From positions 1 through 59,660 of the forward strand of contig JAGNBF010000042.1 in assembly GCA_018004935.1 (NCBI GenBank): a DNA stretch of 59,660 bases, in the 5' to 3' direction. The notes under the pieces were generated by a model, which worked only from the letters and a program-made list of their open reading frames with translations, did no database searches and had not been told where the DNA came from. Each line of letters begins with the position of its first letter. Positions within the stretch are counted from its first letter, which is position 1. The DNA comes from Chloroflexota bacterium (GTDB lineage Bacteria > Chloroflexota > Anaerolineae > Promineifilales > Promineifilaceae). The position numbers and the translations under genes were made by a program. This document shows, one piece after another, positions 17,142-24,859 of the stretch.

Positions 17142-17840
17142 ATGTCAGACGATGATTTTGCCGACCCCATCGAGGGCGACTTTGAGCCGATTGATACCCC
17201 CACCCCCCACCATCCCCGTTTTACTCTGGAAGAGCCCATCCAGATGCGGGCCACCAAAGTCGGTTATGAGCGCAAGTTCAACCTGGGCGACTACAACGCC
17301 CTGACCGCCGATATCCTCATCTGGCTACGGGTAGCCGTGCCAGAAGGTGAAGGCTTCGATTTACATGGGGCCATCGGTCGCACCAAACAGATGGCCCGTG
17401 ACAATGTCCGTGCCCAATATCTCCGCGCCAAAGGCAAAGAAGAAGCCATCTTCTTGGGACTGCTTCCCCCGGACAACGGTCAATCCGACCCGATCTACGT
17501 GCGCACGGTCAGCGTCAGTCTGACTTATCGGGTGAACCTGGGTAACTACGACTCCATCTGCCCCAGCTATACCGACTGGAGCGATGTGAGGCATGTCAGC
17601 CATAGTCCTGGTGAACTTCACATGGCCCTGGAGCGGATGTGGGCGTCGTTGTGGGCGCGGATTGAGGACGAAATCAGACGAGCCAGGGGTTTGGGGCCAG
17701 ACCCGGATGCCTTCTTCGGTCTCCCTTTGATTGAGGTCGAAGACCTGACCAACAGCGGCCCGGCGGATAATGGCACCACCACGTCATACATCCCCCTGGC
17801 TCTGCCCGCACTGGTGCTTAACGGGAGCCAACACCGATGA
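17142..17840 (+). CDS. Protein with two NLGxY repeats
   Basis: A 232-residue protein carrying two related segments: YERKFNLGDYNALTADI (about 41-57) and TYRVNLGNYDSICPSY (about 129-144). Each is followed by a helix. Single NLGxY modules are common in phage proteins of unknown function, so this looks like a tandem duplication. It overlaps ThiF by four bases (ATGA), which suggests translational coupling and a link to E1 function. GCAGGAG precedes the ATG. Confidence 0.65.
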   Translation: MSDDDFADPIEGDFEPIDTPTPHHPRFTLEEPIQMRATKVGYERKFNLGDYNALTADILIWLRVAVPEGEGFDLHGAIGRTKQMARDNVRAQYLRAKGKEEAIFLGLLPPDNGQSDPIYVRTVSVSLTYRVNLGNYDSICPSYTDWSDVRHVSHSPGELHMALERMWASLWARIEDEIRRARGLGPDPDAFFGLPLIEVEDLTNSGPADNGTTTSYIPLALPALVLNGSQHR

Positions 17841-18667
17841 CCAGCCTACCCCTCACCCTGGAGAAGAGTTACTCTGTACTCCTTCCCCCAACCGTCATCA
17901 TTCGTATTTTGCTGGTGGGGGTTGGGGGAACCGGTTCCTGGTTGGCTTTGTCATTAGGTCGCCTGGCGTATCATGCCCGGCAGAAGGGCATGGCCTTCCA
18001 CCTGACGTTTGTTGACCCAGACCGAATAGATATCAAAAATTTTGGGCGACAAATCTACTGTCCCAGAGAAAGGGGTCTCAATAAGGCCGAAACGATGGCC
18101 TGGCGGCTGAATCTGGCGTTGGGACTCGACATCTCGGCTATCTCAGCCCCGTTTACCCTGGAGGTAGGCAAAACCTGGTATACCCCACACGCGCCAGAGG
18201 CCAGCCAGTTAATCATTGGCGCGGTAGATAACCACCTGGCCCGACGAGCCATAGCCCAGTTTGTGACGGAACTGCGCGGCCGCGTTTGGTGGCTCGATAG
18301 TGGCAATGCGAAAAGTAACGGTCAGGTTCTCATCGGCAACCTGGCCGAGAAGAAGCAGTTCCAGGTTGATGCGATGGGGTTGTGCCGAGGGCTGCCGCTG
18401 CCTTCCATTCAAGAACCGGGTCTACTCGAACCCGACCCGGCTCCCCAGCCCCTGGCCTGTGCCGAGATGGCCGAACGAGAGGAACAATCACTCCTGGTGA
18501 ATGCCCAGGTGGCCGCGATTGCCGGGCAGTTTGTGGCTGATTTCAGCCTCAAGCGCAGACTAGAGCAGTGCGCCAGTTACTTCAATCTGGAGCCGCCGGT
18601 GATGGTCAGTCACAGATTGACCGAAAGCCGGGTGGAACAGTTAGACAGAGGATGGAGCCAGAGCTAG
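17837..18667 (+). CDS. PRTRC ThiF-family protein, E1-like
   Basis: A 276-residue E1-like adenylating protein. The nucleotide-binding loop is GVGGTGSW at 28-35; FVDPDRIDIKNFGRQ near 58-72 holds the conserved Asp/Asn/Arg set. Cys near 183 and near 214 (PLACAEMAEREEQSLLVN) are candidates for the thioester or a metal site; the latter segment is typical of PRTRC ThiF. It would activate the C-terminal Gly of protein C. The start overlaps the previous stop. Confidence 0.9.
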   Translation: MTSLPLTLEKSYSVLLPPTVIIRILLVGVGGTGSWLALSLGRLAYHARQKGMAFHLTFVDPDRIDIKNFGRQIYCPRERGLNKAETMAWRLNLALGLDISAISAPFTLEVGKTWYTPHAPEASQLIIGAVDNHLARRAIAQFVTELRGRVWWLDSGNAKSNGQVLIGNLAEKKQFQVDAMGLCRGLPLPSIQEPGLLEPDPAPQPLACAEMAEREEQSLLVNAQVAAIAGQFVADFSLKRRLEQCASYFNLEPPVMVSHRLTESRVEQLDRGWSQS

Positions 18668-18778
18668 AGGAGAGGTGAGAGGATAGAGTCAGAGCTAGAG
18701 AAAAAGCGAGAGGAGAGAGCTAGAGCAAGAGGAAAAGCATTCCGCCTCTAGCTCTCGCTCTAACCTCTCTCTCTAGCT
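18657..18778. repeat. GAGCTAGAG-type repeat, longest copy
   Basis: More than ten purine units (GAGCTAGAG, GATAGAG, AGCGAGAG) followed by pyrimidine inverse units (CCTCTAGCTCTCGCTCT). It begins inside the ThiF stop region and ends before GAGGTGAT of the next gene. Confidence 0.8.
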
Positions 18779-18792
18779 ACACGAGGTGATAG

Positions 18793-19020
18793 ATGCCCCA
18801 AAAACAAACATTTGCCCAATGGAAAGTAGAGGTAAACGCCCATGTTATGGCACGGGCGGGTTTATTCGCTGATGACTTGCCCGATATGCCTTATTACGAC
18901 TGGTTTGAGGATGGTTGCTCTCCCCAAGAGGCGGCAGAGATGGTTCTGGAAGAGAGCGGCTTCCCGATGGACCTGACCGAAGACGAAGAAGGGGATTTTG
19001 AGTTTGAGGGCGAATGGTAA
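18793..19020 (+). CDS. Small DUF5419-like acidic protein
   Basis: A 75-residue protein: TFAQWKVEVNAHV, then DLPDMPYYDWFEDG and EAAEMVLEESG, ending in an acidic tail. The same order of motifs is seen in small conserved phage and plasmid proteins. Function unknown. GAGGTGAT before the ATG. Confidence 0.7.
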   Translation: MPQKQTFAQWKVEVNAHVMARAGLFADDLPDMPYYDWFEDGCSPQEAAEMVLEESGFPMDLTEDEEGDFEFEGEW

Positions 19021-19302
19021 TTTCGTCTGACAAAAGCGTTTGCTCCCCTGGGTTGTTGGGTTCTTGGGAAACAAGACTCTGAAGAATACCTTTGTTCCTG
19101 CTTGCTAGAAGCAATCTCCCCCCTACGAGGCCGCGGGATAACCAGCAGACAGCGTTGCGCAAACATCATTTCGCGGCCGCGTATCCCCCTACCCCACATT
19201 CCCATCTATGCCATTATCTTGGATGAATCCAAAGGAAGTCAGGCTGTTTTACCCAGCCCTGATTGCCCCCTTTCTATCCCAGATACCCCCTCAACGAATA
19301 AA

Positions 19303-20163
19303 ATGAGCAAAATAACCCGTTCGCAACTCAAGCTCCACGAACAAGCGGAACAGCTTCTCTGGGGCAGTGATACACCGCTTACCCATGATGAGGTAGCCTT
19401 CTGCCTGGAACATTGGGATCCCCGTGCCCTGGCCGGGAAACATGTGGCGAAAAACCAGGCCTACTTTACCCCCCTGCCTCTAGCTATGGACACGGCCCTT
19501 TATGTGGGTGGTGAGGGGCGACGAGTGGTAGACATCGGGGCCGGGATTGGCCGGTTGGCCCATGGCGTTTTGTGCGCTAATCGTTGGTCTACGCAGGTGC
19601 AGGTGACGGCCGTGGAACTCAATGCCGAGTATGTGAAAGTAGGCCAACGGCTCCTACCCGAAGTAACCTGGGTGCAAGCTGACTTTTATGACCAGGCCAC
19701 CTGGTTGGCTCTGCCCCAGTTTGATGAGGCCATTAGCAACCCACCGTTTGGGGATGTGGTAACCGACTGTGATACCGATTGGCTTGGCTACCGTGGCCCG
19801 GCCGGGTTGATGGCGGCGGCCATTGGGTTAAAGGTGACGCGGCTGGGTATCACCATGATTCTGCCGCAAACCTACACCCCTTACCGGTTTAGCGGCCGCG
19901 TTCCCGGTCAAAATATAATGGCGCGCACCCATCTACGCGCCCTGGAGCAGTTCATGGCTAAACATCCCCAGATGGATTGGGGGCATTTGAGCCTGGATGC
20001 GGAGTATCCCGATTACAAAGGGGGCTGGCGAGGGGCTTCGCCGGTGGTGGAGATTGTCGCGCTGACTGATCAGGATGTAGAACGGCTGACGCGGCCGCGA
20101 CCCGTGACCCAAAGAACCGCAATTGCCATTCCCCGACCCAGGCTAGTGGGTCTGGAAACATAA
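19303..20163 (+). CDS. DNA methyltransferase-like protein
   Basis: A 286-residue class I SAM-dependent methyltransferase. Motif I is DIGAGIGRLA (about 75-84) and motif IV is SNPPFG (about 145-150), the (N/D)PP(Y/F) signature of N6-adenine methyltransferases. The early segment KNQAYFTPLPLAMD is typical of phage/plasmid methylases. The frame is open to 19102, but the upstream part is low in sense and carries an octamer; the chosen ATG lacks a clear ribosome site, so the start is uncertain. Target sequence unknown; it may modify the element's own DNA. Two octamers lie in the gene. Confidence 0.78.
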   Translation: MSKITRSQLKLHEQAEQLLWGSDTPLTHDEVAFCLEHWDPRALAGKHVAKNQAYFTPLPLAMDTALYVGGEGRRVVDIGAGIGRLAHGVLCANRWSTQVQVTAVELNAEYVKVGQRLLPEVTWVQADFYDQATWLALPQFDEAISNPPFGDVVTDCDTDWLGYRGPAGLMAAAIGLKVTRLGITMILPQTYTPYRFSGRVPGQNIMARTHLRALEQFMAKHPQMDWGHLSLDAEYPDYKGGWRGASPVVEIVALTDQDVERLTRPRPVTQRTAIAIPRPRLVGLET

Positions 20164-20309
20164 GGCATTCCCCTTTTCCAGAAAAGCCTGACCCAACAGG
20201 GCGAGGATAAAGCAAGAGAAGGTCAGGCCCTAACGGGCTGGAAAAGGCGAAAATGAAACACTATTGGTCCGGCACGACCAGTGATACTGCCCACGGGCAT
20301 TTTCGCCCG

Positions 20310-20350
20310 GTCGCTTTGTCGCCGCGTCGCCGTAGTGCCGTGTCGCCACG
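20310..20350. repeat. GTCGCCG tandem repeat
   Basis: Units of seven to eight bases (GTCGCTTT, GTCGCCGC, GTCGCCGTA, GTGCCGT, GTCGCCAC) in the gap before the Rpn-type gene. Related in style to the repeat at 43493. Confidence 0.5.
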
Positions 20351-20419
20351 TTGGGTATATCCCCCTCCGCTACCCTGTGGTATGATTCCTTGCTTGTCTG
20401 ATACCGAGGTACTTATCCT

Positions 20420-21388
20420 ATGAGCCAAACCGAACCACCCCAGCCCATCACGTCCCATGATCGTATCTTCAAGGAGTTTTTGCATCGTTTCTTGCCCGAT
20501 TTCCTGCGCCTGTTCTTTCCTGATGAGGCCGCCCGCCTGAACTTCGCCACCCTTGCCTTTCTCGATAAAGAACTCATCATCAACCTGCCCCGGCAGAAAT
20601 TGCGTATTACCGACCTGATGGCTCAGGTGGAAACCTGGGCCAATGAGCAGGAAACGATAATTGTCCATGTCGAAGTCGAGGCGAAGAAGAAGATGGCCGT
20701 GCCACAAAGGATGTTCGAATATTATGGGCTGATGCGATTGCTCTACGCTCAGCCGGTGTTGCCGCTGGCTCTGCTCTTGCAGCCCCAGGCGGGTGGTCTG
20801 CATTGGCACAATTACAAAGAGACGTTGTTTGGGCACGAGTTGGTTCGTTTTCGTTATGGGCAGGTGGGCTTGCGTGACTTGCCAGCCGACGAGTACATCA
20901 AACGGGATGACCCGGTCGCGGCCGCGCTGTCGGTGATGATGAAACCGGGCGTGAAGTTACGCGGCCGCGCTCGTTGGGTGAAGTTGGCCGAGCTAAAGGT
21001 AAAAGCGCTTCTACAAGTCAATGAGAGTGACTTGACAATAGGGGACAAACGGTTTTTAATGAGTTTCGTAGAGACCTATTTACCGAATGAAACTCTACCG
21101 GTCGATATACGAGGTGAGGTTATGGAAGCATTAGCCGATGTGGAATTAATGTGGCACGAGCGAATTGAGCAGAAGGGTATCGAGAAAGGCATTCAACAAG
21201 GTATACAGCAGGGCAAACAGCAACGCACACAAGAGCTAATTTTGCGCCTGCTACGCCAGAAGTTTGGTCGTGTGCCCGAAGTTGTTGTTCAGAAAGTACA
21301 AGTGATAGACGATGTGGATATTCTGGAACAACTTTTCGACGAGGCACTCATGGCGGACACTTTAGCCGAGATTAAATCACTCGCCTGA
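20420..21388 (+). CDS. Rpn-family PD-(D/E)xK nuclease / transposase-like
   Basis: A 322-residue protein of the Rpn (recombination-promoting nuclease, once 'putative transposase') family. HDRIFKEFLHRF near 14-25 is the family's N-terminal hallmark; VHVEVEAKKK near 83-92 has the ExK of the catalytic site, with Asp in the preceding strand (DLMAQVE). A Gln/Gly/Lys coiled segment (GIEKGIQQGIQQGKQQ) and a C-terminal helical DUF4351-like end are usual in this family. Rpn proteins cut DNA and stimulate RecA-independent recombination; some are linked to phage defence. It is followed by a good terminator. Confidence 0.88.
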   Translation: MSQTEPPQPITSHDRIFKEFLHRFLPDFLRLFFPDEAARLNFATLAFLDKELIINLPRQKLRITDLMAQVETWANEQETIIVHVEVEAKKKMAVPQRMFEYYGLMRLLYAQPVLPLALLLQPQAGGLHWHNYKETLFGHELVRFRYGQVGLRDLPADEYIKRDDPVAAALSVMMKPGVKLRGRARWVKLAELKVKALLQVNESDLTIGDKRFLMSFVETYLPNETLPVDIRGEVMEALADVELMWHERIEQKGIEKGIQQGIQQGKQQRTQELILRLLRQKFGRVPEVVVQKVQVIDDVDILEQLFDEALMADTLAEIKSLA

Positions 21389-21450
21389 TATGCCAGACAA
21401 CTCACGGTTGTGACTGCTCTGCGGTCATGAACTTCCCCAAAAATAACTCA

Positions 21451-21478
21451 AAGGCAACCCTTACCGGTTGCCTTTTTT
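21451..21478 (+). terminator. Rho-independent terminator
   Basis: AAGGCAACC and GGTTGCCTT enclose TTAC-type loop bases and are followed by a T run. Ends the Rpn transcript. Confidence 0.85.
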
Positions 21479-21511
21479 GTTGCCCATTATTTGCCCTCAA
21501 CGAGGTGATGT

Positions 21512-22000
21512 ATGCCAGCTATTCGTATCTTCCACAATCCTGACTTCCTCGCCTATCGCGGCAACCACGACCACACTATCCTGCCCGACAATCCCATTGC
21601 CACAATTAAACTGCCCGATATGCCGACCCCTGAACACGTTCTAAACAGGGCTTACCACTTGAGCCAGCATCTGCATATACCCTGGTGGCTGAACCCCGAA
21701 GTACAACTGCATGTACGGAGTACCTCGGTTGGCGATGTTCTAGCAGATGAGGCGGATAACCGCTTTGTTGTTGAAGGGCTGGGTTTCCAGCCTTTCACCC
21801 CCCTATCCCAACGCGTAACCTGGCAAGATTCTGGTTCTGGGGATGTGGTTGGTGGCCCTGAAAGTGGTGAGTACGTCATCATCGCCCGGCGGTTGGAGCG
21901 CAAATGGCGGGCACGGCGGTTAGCTGAGACCATTCCTCAAGCCATGGTCTGGGCGGATGGCCACCGTCATTGGGCGGTTGTTGTGCCTTATACGAAATAG
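21512..22000 (+). CDS. Hypothetical phage/plasmid-type protein
   Basis: A 162-residue protein with VRSTSVGDVL near 69-78, a phrase found in many small phage proteins, and GLGFQPF near 90-96. The family is of unknown function. CGAGGTGAT is the ribosome site. The octamer array starts eight bases after its stop. Confidence 0.6.
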   Translation: MPAIRIFHNPDFLAYRGNHDHTILPDNPIATIKLPDMPTPEHVLNRAYHLSQHLHIPWWLNPEVQLHVRSTSVGDVLADEADNRFVVEGLGFQPFTPLSQRVTWQDSGSGDVVGGPESGEYVIIARRLERKWRARRLAETIPQAMVWADGHRHWAVVVPYTK

Positions 22001-22007
22001 TCTCAAC

Positions 22008-22383
22008 GCGGCCGCGTTTCCCCCTTGCCTTTTCAAAACCGAAACCGACCGAATGCGGCCGCATTTCCCTCTATTCCTCTAACGATACAGACGCCCAACG
22101 CGGCCGCATTCTCCTTGTTCCTCCAACGAAGCACAGTTTCCACGCGGCCGCGTTCCCCTGCTTCAACCCACAATCAAATGTGCATCCCTGCGGCCGCGTT
22201 TCCCCCTTGCCTATTGAAAACCGAAAACGACCGAATGCGGCCGCATTTCCCTCTATTCCTCTAACGATATAGACGCCCAACGCGGCCGCATCCCTCGCTT
22301 TTCCCCTTTACCAAACACGTCACTTCGCGGCCGCGTTCTTCCCCCTTCTCACATAACAACCAAAAACTATCTGACGCGGCCGC
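22008..22383. repeat. Periodic array of nine GCGGCCGC octamers, about 46-bp period
   Basis: GCGGCCGC starts at 22008, 22055, 22100, 22144, 22190, 22237, 22282, 22327 and 22376: intervals of 47, 45, 44, 46, 47, 45, 45 and 49 bases. Each octamer is followed by a T/C-rich stretch ((G/A)TTTCCC...) and then an A/C-rich stretch, so units resemble each other beyond the octamer. Units 1-2 and 5-6 are near-identical, showing a duplication with a 182-base offset. No convincing gene is present. A centromere-like, DNA-bending or recombination function is possible. Confidence 0.9.
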
Positions 22384-22421
22384 ATTCCTGACCTTCATCC
22401 CCCATTCCAGGAGATAAGCCC

Positions 22422-22725
22422 ATGTTAGCTTACCCGTTCAGTGCCCATCTGACGTTCATCAACGACCCAGGACACGGCTGGCTCAAGGTTCCTCTGACCG
22501 ATATTGCCGCCTTGGGTGTCGAGGCCCAGATCACCCCCCTCTTCCTACATTGAAGGGCCGTATGCTTATTTAGAAGAAGACCTTGACGCACCACGTTACC
22601 TGGAAGCCTTAACCACTCAAGGGCTGCCGCAACCAGAAATAACCGACCAATACGTCGAACGGTTCTCACGAGACAAAGACCGCTTTCCCCATGACCCAGC
22701 CTTCTGGGAAAGATTACGGAGTTAA
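22422..22725 (+). pseudogene. Frameshifted small conserved protein
   Basis: From the ATG at 22422 (GGAG upstream) the frame reads FINDPGHGWLKVPLTD, then hits TGA at 22551. The +1 frame continues with SYIEGPYAYLEEDLDAPRYL and further to 22725. Together these make one member of a family of about 100 residues common on phages and plasmids (NDPGHGWLKV...AYLEED). The break is at a run of six C (22534-22539), so an extra C from mutation, a sequencing error or slippage would explain it. Confidence 0.75.
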
Positions 22726-22728
22726 CCT

Positions 22729-23436
22729 ATGTGGACGCAAACCTCATTCATCGAACCGCGCCGCCGCCTGCGCGACATGCCCGACGAAATCCAACCCCTC
22801 TACCGCCTGTCTCAGGTTGGCCCAGAGGCACTCAGCAGTGTGGAACTTCTCGCCCTGGCCCTCGGCGGCCGCGAAGCCCTTGACCTGGCCGAGACGCTGT
22901 TACTGCGTCTGGGATCAATCCACCAGTTGGCTCGTACTAATGAAGCAGAGTTACAGCAAATCGCTGGTATCGGTCAGGCTCAATCAGCCCGGCTCATGGC
23001 TGTGGTGGAACTGGGCCGCCGGTTACAGATGCCCTTGCTCGAAGATCGTCCTCGTATCAGCAGTCCTTCGGAAGCGGCCGCGTTGCTGATGCCCAAGATG
23101 CGCGATCTGGTGCAGGAAGAGTTATGGGTGGTGTTGTTGGATACCCGTAACCGGGTAGCGAAAACGCAGGTGATTTACAAGGGGAGTCTCAACACCAGCA
23201 TTGTCCGTATTGCAGAAATCTTTCGGCCAGCCATTGCCCACGCTGCGGCCGCGATCATTTTAGCCCACAACCACCCCAGTGGAGACCCCAGTCCATCCCC
23301 GGAAGACATCCGGGTGACGCGCGAAATTGTGCAGGCTGGTAAGTTGTTTGACATCCCCCTTCTTGATCATCTCATCGTCGGCCAGAACAGTTACAACTCA
23401 CTAAAGGAGCGTGGACTTGGCTTCGATGTCAGTTGA
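22729..23436 (+). CDS. radC: RadC-family JAB protein
   Basis: A 235-residue RadC-type protein. A helix-hairpin-helix region near 70-85 (LQQIAGIGQAQSARLMA) is followed by the JAB domain with HNHPSGDPSPSPED at about 180-193 (His180, His182, Asp193 type metal set) and the end NSYNSLKERG. RadC-like proteins are frequent on mobile elements; the once-proposed DNA repair role is not established. The ATG is three bases after the stop of the frameshifted gene. Four octamers or half-octamers lie in the gene. Confidence 0.92.
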   Translation: MWTQTSFIEPRRRLRDMPDEIQPLYRLSQVGPEALSSVELLALALGGREALDLAETLLLRLGSIHQLARTNEAELQQIAGIGQAQSARLMAVVELGRRLQMPLLEDRPRISSPSEAAALLMPKMRDLVQEELWVVLLDTRNRVAKTQVIYKGSLNTSIVRIAEIFRPAIAHAAAAIILAHNHPSGDPSPSPEDIRVTREIVQAGKLFDIPLLDHLIVGQNSYNSLKERGLGFDVS

Positions 23437-23768
23437 AACCGGACAGGCTACACGGCCGCGCGAGGATATCAGGTGAGTCGGGAAGTGGGTGAAGTGGCTT
23501 CCGGTCTAAATGACCCGCGGCCGCAGTTCCGCAAATTGTTATAAGTCACCAGCACCTACTCGGCCCCCCCCGAAAAGACCGCTTGCCTCAAATACCTCTA
23601 CCCTGGCTGAAAAGGCGTGACATCTCTGTCAACGGCTTCAAACCATCCCGCACGAACAGTCTCGTACCCGCCTCCCCAGCTTCCCACCAGCCCCAAAACA
23701 ATGTCTCTCCGGCCTTAACAGGCCGAATAGCCTGAAACCTGTACATACGTTCTACAAGGAGATATACT
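23437..23768. other. Gap without gene
   Basis: Holds one octamer (about 23518) and an imperfect GGCCGCG copy near 23453, a T-poor sequence and an inverted GGCC-AACAGGCC motif near 23710-23730. AAGGAG for the next gene lies at its end. No gene seen. Confidence 0.4.
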
Positions 23769-24131
23769 ATGATCCAGCACTTGCAACGCAAACGCTCTAT
23801 CCTTTTTGTCGCCCTGGTTCTATGCCTGCTGCTCCTCATCTTGCTGCTGGCTAATGTGCGACAGGTAACCTTGCCCCTGACTGGTATCCAGACGAACCGG
23901 CAGGCTATGCCACCCAACCCGGATGATTGGTGCCGCAAAGTAGACCTGATCAAACTGAGCGCCGAGATTGCCAGAGCCGAAACCTATTTTAATGAAGGCG
24001 TAGGCGAAAGTTTAGTAGACTGGACCTATCTACGCCAGTCATTACGCTACACGGGCGTGCAGGTCAACGGACCAGAGGATCTCTATTGGTTAGAGGCCAT
24101 CAAAGGTCTCTACATAGGATGTAACAGATGA
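23769..24131 (+). CDS. Small membrane-anchored protein
   Basis: A 120-residue protein with a single N-terminal membrane segment (about residues 10-28, Leu-rich) and an outside domain of about 90 residues with two Cys. Its stop overlaps the start of the next gene (ATGA). AAGGAG precedes the ATG. Function unknown. Confidence 0.65.
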   Translation: MIQHLQRKRSILFVALVLCLLLLILLLANVRQVTLPLTGIQTNRQAMPPNPDDWCRKVDLIKLSAEIARAETYFNEGVGESLVDWTYLRQSLRYTGVQVNGPEDLYWLEAIKGLYIGCNR

Positions 24132-24493
24132 GTGAAACGAAACTATTGGGCGCAACACTCCTCCATACCCGGTACGGTCACTGGCAACATCCTAAGTCCG
24201 GCCGCTTTTTCATCAGACCAGTGAGAGATAACTTTTACCATTACCCTGGTCTGATCGAAGAGCTAGTGGCCATTCGCCGGCGAGCAGTCAACGATGAATA
24301 TACCATCCATGACCAACAGCGTATCCAATGGCTGGCACAGGCTTCCTTTGGTGCTTTAGACATTTACCAGCAGGGTATTTCTGTCCGGGCAGTTAGCCGA
24401 GCAGAGATTATTGAAGACATTGATGACTGGTTTGCCAGCCAGGGTTATGATCTCGTGACAGCCTTATTTGCCGCAGCGATAACTGGCGATTAG
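24128..24493 (+). CDS. Small hypothetical protein
   Basis: A 121-residue soluble, helical protein, translationally coupled to the membrane-anchored protein by a four-base overlap, so the two probably work together. No family recognised. Confidence 0.6.
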   Translation: MSETKLLGATLLHTRYGHWQHPKSGRFFIRPVRDNFYHYPGLIEELVAIRRRAVNDEYTIHDQQRIQWLAQASFGALDIYQQGISVRAVSRAEIIEDIDDWFASQGYDLVTALFAAAITGD

Positions 24494-24859
24494 GCTACCT
24501 GCCAATCTCGCCACCACCTCCTCAAAGTAATAATCTCCATCTTCAGACCAAGCTAATATCCGCCGCTTAAATCGTGATACTTTATAAGCATGACGCGGGC
24601 GGCATCATGCCAGCGTTTTTGTTTGCCAGAACAGCTACAACTGGCTGCTTGAAGATGTCTTCATTCGCGGCCGCGTCTGGCCAAGATCGGTCTTAGAAAG
24701 AATAGAGCCACGGATAAAAGAAACACGGATTGGTTTTATCCGTGGTCCTGCCTAGCCTACGGCGCGGCGAAGCCTACCACGGCTCAAAGAACGATTGATA
24801 CACGCTTCTACTACAAGAACAACCTGCTTCTCCTCAGCCCCCTTCACCCGGAGCCTGCC
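24494..24859. other. Gap with hairpin and radC-like tail fragment
   Basis: Near 24614-24665 a frame reads VCQNSYNWLLEDVF, which resembles the last residues of the RadC protein (VGQNSYNSLKERGLGF) and may be a small radC remnant. One octamer lies at 24667. A CACGGAT hairpin follows at 24708. No intact gene. Confidence 0.4.
24708..24745. repeat. CACGGAT repeat hairpin
   Basis: CCACGGATAAAA pairs with TTTTATCCGTGG, with another CACGGAT unit in the loop. A further intergenic repeat family of the window. Confidence 0.65.

Noticed and set aside
21970-22272. 100-codon gene across the octamer array
   Set aside because: Its product is a repeat of translated octamer units (CGRVS, AAAFP types) and starts inside another gene; frames are open on both strands because of the repeat.
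22008-22383. CRISPR array
   Set aside because: The repeated part is only 8-10 bases and the 'spacers' resemble one another, with two near-identical pairs; no cas genes are present in the window.
24614-24680. Second radC gene
   Set aside because: Only about 12 residues (QNSYNWLLE) resemble the RadC end; no JAB motif upstream. Noted only as a possible remnant.
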